NCBI GenBank assembly: GCA_039193195.1
Contig: JBCCWS010000045.1
Span: 1-47,968, forward strand
Reading direction: 5' to 3'
Source of the DNA: Pseudomonadota bacterium
GTDB taxonomy: Bacteria > Pseudomonadota > Gammaproteobacteria > Steroidobacterales > JBCBZW01
DNA length: 47,968 bases
In this document: positions 24,958 through 34,026 of the stretch, one piece after another
Numbering within the stretch: position 1 is the first letter of the stretch
Layout of the letters: the number at the start of each line of letters is the position of its first letter
Made by a program: the position numbers and the translations under genes
The notes under the pieces: generated by a model
What the model saw: the letters and a program-made list of their open reading frames with translations, nothing else
Database searches by the model: none
Told to the model about the DNA's origin: nothing

Positions 24958-27777
24958 ATGCACTCACGTTCACAGCGATCGCTCGCGTTCGCCTTCTACA
25001 GTCTGATCCTGGCAAGCGTCGTCGCTGCCAACCCGTCTCGCGCCCAGGAGTGTGAGGATGGCCTCACCGTGACCACGACGGCGGACGCAGGGCCTGGCTC
25101 CCTGCGTCAGGCCGTAGATCTCGTCTGCCCCGGTGGCACTATCAACTTTGATCTGCCCACGCCTGCGACTATCGGCTTGCAGCGCCCGTTGCGTATCCGC
25201 CAATCGCTCGTGGTGCTCGGTCCCGGGCAGGAGCTGCTGACGATCGACGGCCAGGGCCCCGGGTCCGTGATCCAGGTAGGGGCCGGCACGGTCACCCTCA
25301 TTGGGATGACGGTCTTCGGCGGCAACACGGACACGAGCGGCGGGGGCATCATCAACGGTGGGTCGCTGCGCCTGGTGGACGTGACCGTGGCCAACAACAC
25401 GGCCTTCCTTACGGGTGGCGGTATCGTGAACGACGGCGTGCTGTTGCTCGATCGCGTGACCGTACGCGACAACAAGGCCGGCCCCTTGAACAACGATAAC
25501 GCGGGCAGCGGTGCCGGCATCGTCAATCGCGGAGAGCTCGTCATACGCGACAGCTTGTTCGAGGACAACCTCGTGCAGGGGGCGGGCGGTGGCGGCATGC
25601 TCTATAACGTTACTGGTAACGTGCTCATCGAGCGTAGCGCCATCATCGGCAACCAGTCTCTGGGCACGGACGCGCGGATCGGGGCCGGCGCCATCCTGGT
25701 TCTTTCGGGCACCGTGGAGATCGTGAACACCACAATTGCCGAGAACTTCGCGGGCTTTCAGCTTACCTCTGCCATTAACAACGTGGCCGGCGCCGTCACC
25801 TTGAGCCACGTCACGCTCGCTGACAACGCTAGCGGATCGAACTCTCAGCTACTGCGCACCGATGAGGGCATCACCACCTTGCGCAATACGCTGCTGGCGA
25901 ACAACGGTCGCTCTGGTGACGACTGTCGTGGCCGAGTCGTCTCGATTGGTTACAACCTCACGGACGACTCCATTTGCGACTTTACGGGCCCAGGCGATCA
26001 GCTAGTGGAGGACGCGGAGGTCGGTGCACTCGACCGCATCGGTGCCATCCCCACCTACCCCCTGGAGTCGGGCAGCGGCGCCATCGACGGTGGGATCTGC
26101 ATAGGGGTTGATGGCGCCCCCATCACGGAGGACGCCCGAGGGCTGCCACGCCCCGTGGATGCTACCGACGTGCCCAACGCCATCGATGGGTGCGATATCG
26201 GTGCGCGCGAGATGCGGGCGGCTGACTTGGTCATCGACAAGGGCCTCGGGCTCGGCACGCCCTTACCAGGTGCGCGCATCGACTACCGCATCAGCATCAC
26301 GAACCGAGGCGTTGGTGACGCCGAGGATATCGTGGTGACCGATGTGCTGCCCGCCGAAGTGGTGCTGGCAGGGCCCGTGACCCTGACGCCGCCGCAAGCG
26401 GACGCGGAGCTTGCCCAGACCGCGGGTGATCTTCCAATTCTCGCCGGCAATGTACGCCTCGGCACTAACGAGATGGCTAGCCTGACGGTACCAGTGCTGA
26501 TTCTGCCGCAGACGCAGGCAAACGTGGAGATCACCAATGTGGCAGGCGTTCGCCGCGCGGGTGAGGCAGAGCTTCGCGAGGACAGCTTCACCTTCACCAC
26601 CTGCGTCACGGCGCCGCCGGTCACGAGTACCGCGGACAGTGGTCCCGGCAGCCTGCGACGCGCCCTGCGCATCGCCTGCTCGCCGGCGGACATCACCTTC
26701 GACCTGGCCACGCCCGCCTTCATCGACCTCACCAGCGGGGAACTCCTCGTGGACCGTCCCTTGACCATTTTCGGGCCGGGCGCTGATCAGCTGACCATTG
26801 ATGCGGGTGGGCGCAGCAGAGTCTTTCGCGCCACCGACGCACTCAGTCTCTCCGGGATGACGCTCCGCGGGGGATCGGCGGAGATCGGTGGCGGCGTGTT
26901 TGCTAGCGGCGATCGGTTGATCCTCGGCGACGTCGCCATTACCGACAACGAGGCAGAACGCGGCGGAGGCATCGCCATGGATGGCGGCGAGCTATTTCTC
27001 AGTGACTCGCGCGTCATTGGCAACCGCGCAGTCAACCTGGGTGCCATCGCGCGGGGCGGCGGCTTTTACCTGGAGAACGCGGTCGGGCGAATAGACGACG
27101 TGTTGATCGAGAACAACATTGCTCGCGGAGATCTCGGCGAGGGAGCAGGTTTGTGGGTGGATGATTTCTTGGCCCTCGATCGCTGCGCAGTGCTTGGCAA
27201 CCGGATTGACGGTGCTGGCAATGGCGGCGGCCTGTGGGTGGAGTCGGGCGCCGATGTGTTCCTGCTGAACAGCACACTCGCGGACAATCAGGCTGCCCTC
27301 GGCGACGGTGGTGCCATTGCCGTGGAGTCCGGTGCCACGGCCGAGCTGGCGTTTCTGTCGGTGGCGAATAACAGTGCCGCGGCTGGCGGCGGACTCGATA
27401 GCGACAACACCCCGCCCGTGCGCATCCTCAATTCGATCATTGCGCTGAATACCGGCGGTGACTGCCGCTATGCGCTGGAGGCAAATCAAAACTCCTTCGG
27501 CCACAACATTGATGGCGACGGCAGCTGTCGCCTCGATCAGCAAACCGATCAACCTGGCACGGACCCCCTGCTGCTACCCCTTGGAGATAACGGCGGACCC
27601 ACGCCGACCCTCGCCCTGGATCCCCTGAGTCCTGCCATCGATGCGGGCACCTGCGTGCTCCTCGACGGTAACGCCGTGGGCGTGGACCAGCGCCGCAGTC
27701 CCAGACCTGTGGGCGCAGACTGTGACGTCGGCGCTTTTGAAGCACCTGCCGACTCCGGCCCCGGTAACCGCCAGTGA
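24958..27777 (+). CDS. Exported double parallel beta-helix protein with a DUF11-like linker
   Basis: 939 residues. ATG at 24958 with AAGGATG upstream; signal peptide (LILASVVAANPSRAQ). Two homologous halves, each opening with TADAGPGSLRQAVDL (about residue 41) or TADSGPGSLRRALRI (about 560), then ITFDL-like and LTID-type strands. A Gly/Asn-rich right-handed beta-helix with turns such as GGGIVN and NNTA follows, and each half ends with the choice-of-anchor-Q-type motif AIDGG/AIDAG...RPV...CDIGA/CDVGAFE. Between them (about 420-545) lies a DUF11-like domain (DLVIDKGLGLGTPLPGARID, ITNRGVGDAEDIVVTDVLP). The protein is likely cell-surface or released; the substrate is unknown, and no pectate-lyase catalytic signature was recognised. 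The propeller copy 8 starts 11 bp after its stop. Confidence 0.88.
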   Translation: MHSRSQRSLAFAFYSLILASVVAANPSRAQECEDGLTVTTTADAGPGSLRQAVDLVCPGGTINFDLPTPATIGLQRPLRIRQSLVVLGPGQELLTIDGQGPGSVIQVGAGTVTLIGMTVFGGNTDTSGGGIINGGSLRLVDVTVANNTAFLTGGGIVNDGVLLLDRVTVRDNKAGPLNNDNAGSGAGIVNRGELVIRDSLFEDNLVQGAGGGGMLYNVTGNVLIERSAIIGNQSLGTDARIGAGAILVLSGTVEIVNTTIAENFAGFQLTSAINNVAGAVTLSHVTLADNASGSNSQLLRTDEGITTLRNTLLANNGRSGDDCRGRVVSIGYNLTDDSICDFTGPGDQLVEDAEVGALDRIGAIPTYPLESGSGAIDGGICIGVDGAPITEDARGLPRPVDATDVPNAIDGCDIGAREMRAADLVIDKGLGLGTPLPGARIDYRISITNRGVGDAEDIVVTDVLPAEVVLAGPVTLTPPQADAELAQTAGDLPILAGNVRLGTNEMASLTVPVLILPQTQANVEITNVAGVRRAGEAELREDSFTFTTCVTAPPVTSTADSGPGSLRRALRIACSPADITFDLATPAFIDLTSGELLVDRPLTIFGPGADQLTIDAGGRSRVFRATDALSLSGMTLRGGSAEIGGGVFASGDRLILGDVAITDNEAERGGGIAMDGGELFLSDSRVIGNRAVNLGAIARGGGFYLENAVGRIDDVLIENNIARGDLGEGAGLWVDDFLALDRCAVLGNRIDGAGNGGGLWVESGADVFLLNSTLADNQAALGDGGAIAVESGATAELAFLSVANNSAAAGGGLDSDNTPPVRILNSIIALNTGGDCRYALEANQNSFGHNIDGDGSCRLDQQTDQPGTDPLLLPLGDNGGPTPTLALDPLSPAIDAGTCVLLDGNAVGVDQRRSPRPVGADCDVGAFEAPADSGPGNRQ

Positions 27778-27788
27778 GGTACGCCAAC

Positions 27789-29582
27789 ATGCACGCCGCT
27801 GACCACTCGATCTATGCGAAGGGGGCGATCGCCACCGTAGTCTTCCTGGCGCTGCCGCTCTCCGTGCATGCCGAGGAGGTGGTGGACTTTCGCAACATCG
27901 GCACCTTCGATGCGCCTGAGTACACGGAAGGTGCACTTACCGTGAGCGCCGACCCTGGCCTAGGGATTCTCGAAGGGAATGCCGGCGGCCTGGGTGTGCT
28001 CGGCGGCGCGAACGACAAACGTTTCGACGCTGGTGAAAGCGCCTTCTTCGAATTCGGCCTGCCACGCGGCGCGCAGAGCGTGATCATCGACTTCAATGGT
28101 AATAGCCGCCACTTCTTCGAAGTAGCTGCGCAGTTCAACGGTGTGTTTCTTGGCGTGGTCGAGGTCAACGCCCTCGACGGATTCCTCGACCTGACCGAAG
28201 CAATGGGCGGTCAGATCATCACCTCCTTCAGCGTGAGCTCAGTGGACTTCCAGGAAAGCACCGGGGACATCGACGCCATTCGCTTCGAACCCGTGCCTGC
28301 CCCCGATTACGGGTGGGGCGAGCCCTTCCGCATTGAGCCGCCTGCCGACGATATCGATGTGACCCGAATGGAGGCGGCGCAGGCCGTGTTCGACAGTACG
28401 GGTCAGGCCATTGTCGTCGCCATCGGGCGACGCGAGTTCCCAGGAACCGCGTCGCTCTACGAGGTGCGGTCCCTGGGCCGCGAGGGCGCCTGGACCGACA
28501 CGCAGACGATCTACGACTCGACCGCCGAGGTGTTTTCCGCCTTGGCGATGGTGATTGACGATGAGGATCGGATCACCTTGCTCGTTGGCGAAGACCGCGA
28601 CACGAACGACATTCTGGCTATCCGCTACCTGCCTGACCTTGGCTGGCAGGAGCCCGTACCCGTGTTCGAAGGCTTTCCTATCAATTTTGGTGATCCGGTC
28701 ACGCTGGTCGCCGACGAGCAAGGCAATCTAGTCGCCGGCCTCAACCAGCGCCTGTCTTCGCTCGAATTCGTCGGGGCCGTGTACAACGTGAACACGGGGC
28801 GCTGGAGCTCGCCCTTCTTCATCTCGCCCCCGGGAGAAACCGCGAGCAACGGTGCCATCGTCGCCAGTAGCGATGGCCGGCATATCCAGGCCGTGTACTC
28901 GCTTAGTCGACCGGATCGAGCGCTGCTCCTTACGCGACGCTTCCTGTCCCCGGCGCAGGGTTTTGCGCCGGCGCAGGCAGCCCCCGGCGTCCCTGTCCGA
29001 CTCGGCGATATCGCGCCTCCTGTGATGGACGAGAGCGGCGCCCTCACCACGCTGTTCTACGACTCCCGGTTCTTTCCCAACACGGACCAGGCGCTCTGGA
29101 TCCTCAAGGGCATTCGCTATGAGGACGAGCAGTGGGGTCTGCCGTCTGTGGTGCAGGTGCACCGGGACGAGGATGGTGACTTTCGCAATTTCTCGAACAC
29201 GGACGTAGCGCCGAACGGCGATGTGTTCTTCATCTACACCCGTTTCGATCGCTTCACGAGCGTGAACCTGAGGACGCTCCTGCGCTACGACGCTGCCAGC
29301 GATCTCTGGGACCCCGCCTTTCAGCTGCAGATCAGCGAGCGTGCCTCCTCCTCGCGCACGCGTGTGGCTGCGCGTGCGGACGGCACGGCCCTCGCCGCCT
29401 ACAGAGGAGAGGGCGGCATGGTCTCCAGGCTGTTCAGCAACGCCGTGTGGGACGAGCCCATCATGATTCCGCAGGCATGCTCCTCCTTCTTTCGACTGTT
29501 GGCGGACGGCCAGGATGTGCTGATGATCGATCAGGACGACGATGGGACTGGCGGTGACCTGATCTGGTTCCGCGACCGCTAG
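27789..29582 (+). CDS. Exported protein: novel N-terminal domain fused to the Trp-repeat propeller (family copy 8)
   Basis: 597 residues from the ATG at 27789; a GTG at 27774 overlaps the upstream stop and is the alternative start. Signal peptide (TVVFLALPLSVHAE). Residues about 20-165 form a domain unlike the other copies (VVDFRNIGTFDAPEYTEGAL, NSRHFFEVAAQFNGVF). It resembles the small jelly-roll domains of exported proteins and replaces the EAxRxDGQxVW motif. The propeller then begins at YGWGEPF and continues with REGAWTDT, LGWQEPV, GRWSSP, EQWGLP and DLWDPA. Closely linked to the beta-helix gene upstream, so probably co-transcribed. It is the most diverged family member and ends DLIWFRDR. 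Confidence 0.85.
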   Translation: MHAADHSIYAKGAIATVVFLALPLSVHAEEVVDFRNIGTFDAPEYTEGALTVSADPGLGILEGNAGGLGVLGGANDKRFDAGESAFFEFGLPRGAQSVIIDFNGNSRHFFEVAAQFNGVFLGVVEVNALDGFLDLTEAMGGQIITSFSVSSVDFQESTGDIDAIRFEPVPAPDYGWGEPFRIEPPADDIDVTRMEAAQAVFDSTGQAIVVAIGRREFPGTASLYEVRSLGREGAWTDTQTIYDSTAEVFSALAMVIDDEDRITLLVGEDRDTNDILAIRYLPDLGWQEPVPVFEGFPINFGDPVTLVADEQGNLVAGLNQRLSSLEFVGAVYNVNTGRWSSPFFISPPGETASNGAIVASSDGRHIQAVYSLSRPDRALLLTRRFLSPAQGFAPAQAAPGVPVRLGDIAPPVMDESGALTTLFYDSRFFPNTDQALWILKGIRYEDEQWGLPSVVQVHRDEDGDFRNFSNTDVAPNGDVFFIYTRFDRFTSVNLRTLLRYDAASDLWDPAFQLQISERASSSRTRVAARADGTALAAYRGEGGMVSRLFSNAVWDEPIMIPQACSSFFRLLADGQDVLMIDQDDDGTGGDLIWFRDR

Positions 29583-29876
29583 GCACGCTTGTAGGGAAGT
29601 CTCACGCGGGCGCTGTCCCGTACGATAATGGTGAGTTCCTCGTCGCCCCACTCGGCCCGCCGCGTTTTCGGGTCAGGCTATCGCGGCCGGCCCACGGAGG
29701 TAGTGGTTTCGCGGGTACCATCGAGCGACACTCGGGCGGCTATGAAACCCTGCTGAGTCTGCATAGCACCATTTGCCGGTCGTCGGGATTTGTAGCTGTC
29801 GGATGTAGCGAGAACGTTGGCTCGGAGTTCTACCTCGAAGAGGCGACGTCAGCTCTATCGGCACTGAGGCTCACGG
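29583..29876. other. Intergenic region with an open, start-less frame
   Basis: About 290 bp. A plus-strand frame from about 29675 into the next gene reads GTIERHSGGYETLLSLHSTI without a start, and runs out of frame with the peptidase gene. It may be a remnant, but I cannot name it. GAGG about 7 bp before 29877 serves the peptidase. Confidence 0.3.
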
Positions 29877-30932
29877 ATGAGATCACCTATCGCACTGCGA
29901 CGTATCATATCGTCGGTTCTTGTTCTATGCGTGTGTTCGCTGCTTAGCTGCGGCGGCGATAGTGGTTCGGGAAGAAGTCCGTCCGCCGATACGAGTGCAT
30001 TCGATGTATTCGATGAAGTCTGGTCGGATTTCGACCGGAACTATTCCTTCTTCACGCTGAAGGGAATCGATTGGCAGGGGCTTGGCGATGCCTATCGAGC
30101 CCAGCTTACCGTGGGTAGTTCAGACTTGGAGGCGTACCAAGTCATTTCTGCATTGCTTCTTGAGCTACAGGACGCCCACGTAGAGCTATCAACGCCGTTC
30201 GGCACAAGTAGATACACGGGTTGGTACGATGTCTATCCTGATAACTTCGACAAGGGCATCATCTCGGCAAGCTATCTTGGCGGATCGGAGAGGCTAAGTC
30301 CTCAGGCGGGCTTCACGTACGGTCTCGTGGCCCCAGGAGTCGCCTATGTACACATAGGTAGTCTCGCCGGTAGCGGGTTCGATGACGACCTGGAGCTGGT
30401 CCTTGAGGAGCTTGGTCCTGTCCTGGGTCTGGTGATCGATCTGCGCCACAACGGCGGCGGCAGTGACCAAAACGGTGAAGCGCTTATGGGGCGACTTACC
30501 AGAACGTCAACAGTCTATCGGCGTGTTCGCTTCCGCGATGGCCCCCTTCACGATGATTTCGGTCCGTTTATTGAAAGTAGCACGAGTCCGAATCCGCCTC
30601 AGCTATATGACGGACCGGTTGCAGTTCTCGTCAATCGACGTACTGCGAGTAGCGCCGAGTCGCTCGTGCTTGCTTTGCGGACGCTTCCGACGGTGCGAGT
30701 GATCGGAGACTACACCGCAGGCGCATCGGCAAACCCCGCTTCACGAACGGCGAGAAACGGATGGCGTTATACGGTCTCGCGGTGGGTGGAGTACCAGCCA
30801 GACGGGACTACCTTTGAGGGGATCGGGCTAGCCCCGGATAAGCTTGTGAGCATCACGCCAATGGATGCTGCTCTCATGCGAGATACGATCCTCGACGAGG
30901 CGCTGACTGATCTTCGAGGGCGAAACAAGTGA
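29877..30932 (+). CDS. S41 family peptidase, predicted lipoprotein
   Basis: 351 residues. The N-terminus is a lipoprotein signal with lipobox LLSC (Cys25), so it is probably membrane-anchored on the periplasmic side. Family features: DAHVEL (His101), the strand VIDLRHNGGG (about 186-195), and NRRTASSAES with the candidate nucleophile Ser259. TAGASANPAS follows where the Ser/Lys type of S41 peptidase has a Lys, so this protein fits the tricorn/IRBP-like (Ser/His) type better. There is no obvious PDZ domain between the N-terminal helical part and the catalytic core. Start at ATG 29877 with GAGG upstream. The substrate is unknown. Confidence 0.88.
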   Translation: MRSPIALRRIISSVLVLCVCSLLSCGGDSGSGRSPSADTSAFDVFDEVWSDFDRNYSFFTLKGIDWQGLGDAYRAQLTVGSSDLEAYQVISALLLELQDAHVELSTPFGTSRYTGWYDVYPDNFDKGIISASYLGGSERLSPQAGFTYGLVAPGVAYVHIGSLAGSGFDDDLELVLEELGPVLGLVIDLRHNGGGSDQNGEALMGRLTRTSTVYRRVRFRDGPLHDDFGPFIESSTSPNPPQLYDGPVAVLVNRRTASSAESLVLALRTLPTVRVIGDYTAGASANPASRTARNGWRYTVSRWVEYQPDGTTFEGIGLAPDKLVSITPMDAALMRDTILDEALTDLRGRNK

Positions 30933-31079
30933 GGCGAACGCACGTTTCGCCACTTACCACTGCTACGGATCCCTGGTGTGTCTACTTTGCCGAGACAGGC
31001 ACGGGGCTTTCGACATTGAAGCAGGCAGCTGGGCAGTACTGCGATGTGAAATCACTCGGTCACAAGGTCCGTGAAGTTG

Positions 31080-31634
31080 TCAGTCACGCTGTACCTGGCG
31101 TAGAAGCGACGCGTAGTCGACGAAGTCCGTGTGCGATGCGATGCGTCCGTCTTCGATCACCAGAACAGTCACTGCCGCCACCCTGATGCTCGCATAGCCT
31201 TGGCCCATTCCCATGGATGCCCTGTCGATCTCCGCCTCATAGTCGATAACCAAGACGAGCTGTGACCCGTTCGAGAATGAGCGCTCAATAGTATAGTCAG
31301 CCCTCCTCAGTGCGGCCGCACCTGCACGGAAGAGCTCCACAATCGCCTCCGCCCCTCTGGCGCCGACCACGCTTCCTTGCAATGCCGTGGCCGACTCATC
31401 GCGGAACTCCGCGTCCGCACTCAGCAGGCGTTTGGTCTCCTCGAACCGAAAGGAGTAGACGCTATCAAGATAGGCGACTCCGAGTTCTTGGCTAGTGGAC
31501 ACCTCCGCGGGTTGAGCATCCAACGCTTGGGCGTCCAGGTTGCCCACGCTCAAGCTCAAACACAGTAGCCACGGTAAGCAAAAGTAGACTGTGACCTGCA
31601 GTCCTTGTGCGACCCCAGCGATCGGATACTTCAT
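31080..31634 (-). CDS. Exported NTF2-like (SnoaL/DUF4440-type) protein
   Basis: 184 residues from the ATG at 31634, which has GGGAGAGA upstream; a longer frame to 31679 lacks such a signal. Signal peptide (VYFCLPWLLCLSLSVGNLDA). The mature part fits the NTF2 cone fold: LGVAYLDSVYSFRFEETKRL helix, EFRDESATALQG, GARGAEAIVELFRAG helix, then strands ending TVLVIEDGRIASHTDFVDYA. Such proteins bind small molecules or act as non-catalytic pockets; no active-site residues can be assigned. It converges with the S41 peptidase gene across about 150 bp. Function unknown. Confidence 0.7.
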   Translation of the reverse strand: MKYPIAGVAQGLQVTVYFCLPWLLCLSLSVGNLDAQALDAQPAEVSTSQELGVAYLDSVYSFRFEETKRLLSADAEFRDESATALQGSVVGARGAEAIVELFRAGAAALRRADYTIERSFSNGSQLVLVIDYEAEIDRASMGMGQGYASIRVAAVTVLVIEDGRIASHTDFVDYASLLRQVQRD

Positions 31635-32021
31635 GCGATCTCTCCCTGATGGTGAGCCCGGCAGCGCCTCGCCATGCAAATTCGCTCCTGCTCGCGAACT
31701 CTCGGTTGGTGAGTTGCCACTGAATCGTAGTCCTCAACTGCTTCTGTTGCAACCTATTTGACCAAAACAGATTCATGGTCATACACCGGTGTGTCTTTGG
31801 AGGAAGAACCTGCGGGTTCGCGATCTTGAGGAGCTCATCGAAGAGCTGCGGCGAGACAGAATGGTCGTCGAATACCCAGCGACGTTCCAAAATGTCGCTT
31901 CGCGCGCCTCAAGGATCCTGAGGGAAGCCCAATCATGCTGTGGGGCCCATCGCAGGGGGATACCGATAACTGTTAGGGCGCTCAGGTGCAGTACGCTCAC
32001 CAAGCCGGCTCGAGCCCCGCC
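31635..32021. other. Intergenic region with a palindrome and a weak small ORF
   Basis: About 390 bp. A perfect 10-bp palindrome ACACCGGTGT (31783-31792) lies after a TTGACC-17 bp-ATACAC promoter-like pair and a TGACC/GGTCA inverted repeat. It may be an operator. The plus-strand frame that follows GGAGG near 31799 gives LRVRDLEELIEELRRDRMVV and reaches 32025 but has no good start codon; its reality is doubtful. Confidence 0.3.
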
Positions 32022-32900
32022 TTAGCTAGTCGATGGGTCGTCTTCCCGCAAGCGGCGCAGGATGGTATGGCCGATGACCTTAGATGCCGCCGATCCCGCC
32101 AAACCCCTGTGAACGAAGACAAGCCCGAAGAAGGCCGCCCAAGCCATCGCTCGCGCTATCGTTGACTCTGTGGCCGCGTACTCCGTTAGCGCAACCTGTC
32201 GTGAGGCAGGGGTGGGTAACAAACACCAAATGCTTGCCAGGTCCGTCGCCGGATCACCCACGCATAGATCCCCCCAATCGATCACGGCGGCAAGCTTCGA
32301 GTCTCGCACCAGCACGTTCTGCGAGTGCAAGTCACCCATGATGAGTGATCTCGGTACATCTATGGCGGTCGCGAGCCCCCTGCGCCAGATAGCCTCGATT
32401 GCTGGCGACACGGACACGCCACTCTCCCGTAGCGTAACAAGTCGACTCTGTACAGCAGGATCCTTCCCCGCGAGACGGCAGTCTCTAAGACGATTCCGCG
32501 GTGGGTGGCTCGGCAGAGGTTGGCGGTGGAGTGCCTGTAGGAAGTGCACAAGAACCCCCGCCTGGTCTGCGGCGGGTACGCTTACGTTCGCAGTAACGCC
32601 TGGTAACCAACGTTGCAGTGTCCAGTGATACGGGTAGCTACCTTGGGGCTTGCCGCAGTGGACGGGCAGCGGTACGGCGAGCGGGAGGTGAGGGGCGAGT
32701 ACCGGTATCCACTGCTGTTCCTTCAGGATCAGCTCATCCGCCGTTGGATGGTACGGCAATCGCAATGCCAGCGTAGACCCGACACGCACGATCACGTTGT
32801 CCCAACCGTGCCCGACCAGCTGGATCGATTCTCCGCTCAGTTCGGGGCACTGCGCGAGCAGTGAGCGTACCAATGACTCATCGATCTGAAGCCTCTCCAT
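32022..32900 (-). CDS. Aminoglycoside phosphotransferase (APH) family kinase-like protein
   Basis: 292 residues. Eukaryotic-kinase-like fold of the APH family: N-lobe GWDNVIVRVGSTLALRLPYH (about 32-51), hinge TLQRWLPG (about 94-101), catalytic loop IMGDLHSQNVLV (Asp190, Asn195; Met replaces the usual His/Tyr before GD), and the metal-binding motif VIDWGDLCVGDP (Asp208). These match the APH Brenner motif and DFG-like motif positions. The substrate cannot be predicted: many relatives phosphorylate sugars, amino sugars or antibiotics. It starts 22 bp after the TetR gene on the same strand, so it is probably controlled by it. The ribosome binding site is weak. Confidence 0.88.
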   Translation of the reverse strand: MERLQIDESLVRSLLAQCPELSGESIQLVGHGWDNVIVRVGSTLALRLPYHPTADELILKEQQWIPVLAPHLPLAVPLPVHCGKPQGSYPYHWTLQRWLPGVTANVSVPAADQAGVLVHFLQALHRQPLPSHPPRNRLRDCRLAGKDPAVQSRLVTLRESGVSVSPAIEAIWRRGLATAIDVPRSLIMGDLHSQNVLVRDSKLAAVIDWGDLCVGDPATDLASIWCLLPTPASRQVALTEYAATESTIARAMAWAAFFGLVFVHRGLAGSAASKVIGHTILRRLREDDPSTS

Positions 32901-32922
32901 CAGCGGGTTTGACTAGCTGTCC

Positions 32923-33516
32923 CTAGGGGAAGAAGCAAGATGAGAAGCTGGCGACGATCGCATCCTCAGCGTGGGGATATAGTCTATCCCCGAGCAGGGT
33001 CTCATTGTGCTGGATCATCAACAGTAGGGAGAAGTGGGCAGCCACCTTCTCCGTCGGCGGTTTGCGCGATCGTTGGTTCCATCGCGCTACGACGGTCCGG
33101 ATGAACTCCTGATCACGTTGCTGATGCCGAGCCAGCAACTCCGGCGGCACCCGCCGTGCGAGTTGCATGAGTTCGTCTGTGTTCCCGACGATACGCATGA
33201 TCGGCTCCTTTCGCAGGCATGCCAGCACCTCTCGCAGTAGGATCTCGAATTGCCGGCGCGTCGCCTTCTTGGTGCTGGGGGCAGCCCGCACCAGCGGAGC
33301 TCTAACCTCGTCCTGCACGCCTTCGAGGAGTTCGAAGAACAGTGCCTCCTTCGATGGGTAGAACTTGTAGAAGGAGCCTTTCGCAATACGCGCGGGCCGC
33401 GTGATCTCCTCGATACTGGTTTTTGCGACGCCGCGATTCTCGAAGAGCTCCTTGCCGGTGCTGCGCAGGGCCGCGCGTATCGCCTCTTCTTCGTGTGGGT
33501 GAAATGCTCGTGGCAT
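32923..33516 (-). CDS. TetR family transcriptional regulator
   Basis: 197 residues. ATG at 33516 with a strong AAGGAG five bases upstream. The N-terminal helix-turn-helix fits TetR: ALRSTGKELFENRGVAKTSI, EEITRPARIAKGSFYKF and YPSKEALFFELLEG (to about residue 66). The C-terminal ligand-binding helical domain is diverged, as usual. It is transcribed divergently from the MAPEG gene (about 120 bp apart) and in line with the APH-like gene, so it likely represses one or both in response to a small molecule. This arrangement is typical of TetR control; the ligand is unknown. Confidence 0.92.
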   Translation of the reverse strand: MPRAFHPHEEEAIRAALRSTGKELFENRGVAKTSIEEITRPARIAKGSFYKFYPSKEALFFELLEGVQDEVRAPLVRAAPSTKKATRRQFEILLREVLACLRKEPIMRIVGNTDELMQLARRVPPELLARHQQRDQEFIRTVVARWNQRSRKPPTEKVAAHFSLLLMIQHNETLLGDRLYPHAEDAIVASFSSCFFP

Positions 33517-33636
33517 CGAAGCTCCTTACTTTGACCAGAATCGCCAAATAGCCATATAGTTGGATGCTACGCAAGTGTTCTTCGCGCACCTGGTACTCAG
33601 AAGTACTAGCTGAGCTGCGATCTGTCGGAGACTCTG

Positions 33637-34026
33637 ATGACCTCTGTGTTGTGGGCGGTGTTTGCAACGTTGGTGCTGGCCATGGTGCAAGTTGGCGTGC
33701 AAAGCGTTGTTACGCTAAGGCAAGCGGGCGGCGCCTGGGTGGCGGGCCCTCGTGACAGGCCCTTCCATGTGACCGGAGTCAGCGGGAGACTCGTGCGGGC
33801 GCATCGGAACTTACTGGAGATCATTCCGCAGTTCTTCGCGGCGGTGTTTCTGGTTCATCTCGCAGGAGAGCCCAGCCGGATAAGCGACTACGGCGCCTGG
33901 ATTTTCGTCGTTTCGCGTGTGCTCTACGTTCCCGCCTACGCATGGGGGCCGATCGGTCTGCGTCCCTTGTGCTGGCAAGGTGGGCAGACAGGAATTCTGG
34001 TCGTATTGGCAGATCTGTTTGCGTAG
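33637..34026 (+). CDS. MAPEG family membrane protein
   Basis: 129 residues, the usual size of the family, with four hydrophobic segments (about 3-23, 62-80, 85-100 and 112-128). It carries the family motif region GRLVRAHRNLLEIIPQF (glutathione/eicosanoid metabolism relatives have RAhxNxxE) and LYVPAYAWG. ATG at 33637 with GGAGACTCTG upstream. Divergent from the TetR gene, so probably under its control. Bacterial MAPEG proteins are poorly characterised; glutathione-linked detoxification is a family-level suggestion only. Confidence 0.88.
   Translation: MTSVLWAVFATLVLAMVQVGVQSVVTLRQAGGAWVAGPRDRPFHVTGVSGRLVRAHRNLLEIIPQFFAAVFLVHLAGEPSRISDYGAWIFVVSRVLYVPAYAWGPIGLRPLCWQGGQTGILVVLADLFA

Noticed and set aside
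24970-25809. Long minus-strand frame opposite the beta-helix gene
   Set aside because: Its translation is low-complexity and His/Arg/Ala-rich and mirrors the repeat-rich coding strand; no start signal was seen.
27774-27788. GTG start overlapping the beta-helix stop for propeller copy 8
   Set aside because: The ATG at 27789 gives a standard signal peptide; the GTG would add five residues before it. It is kept only as an alternative.
31492-31890. 132-residue minus-strand frame near the NTF2-like gene
   Set aside because: It overlaps the start of the better-supported gene at 31080-31634 and has no ribosome binding site or family match.
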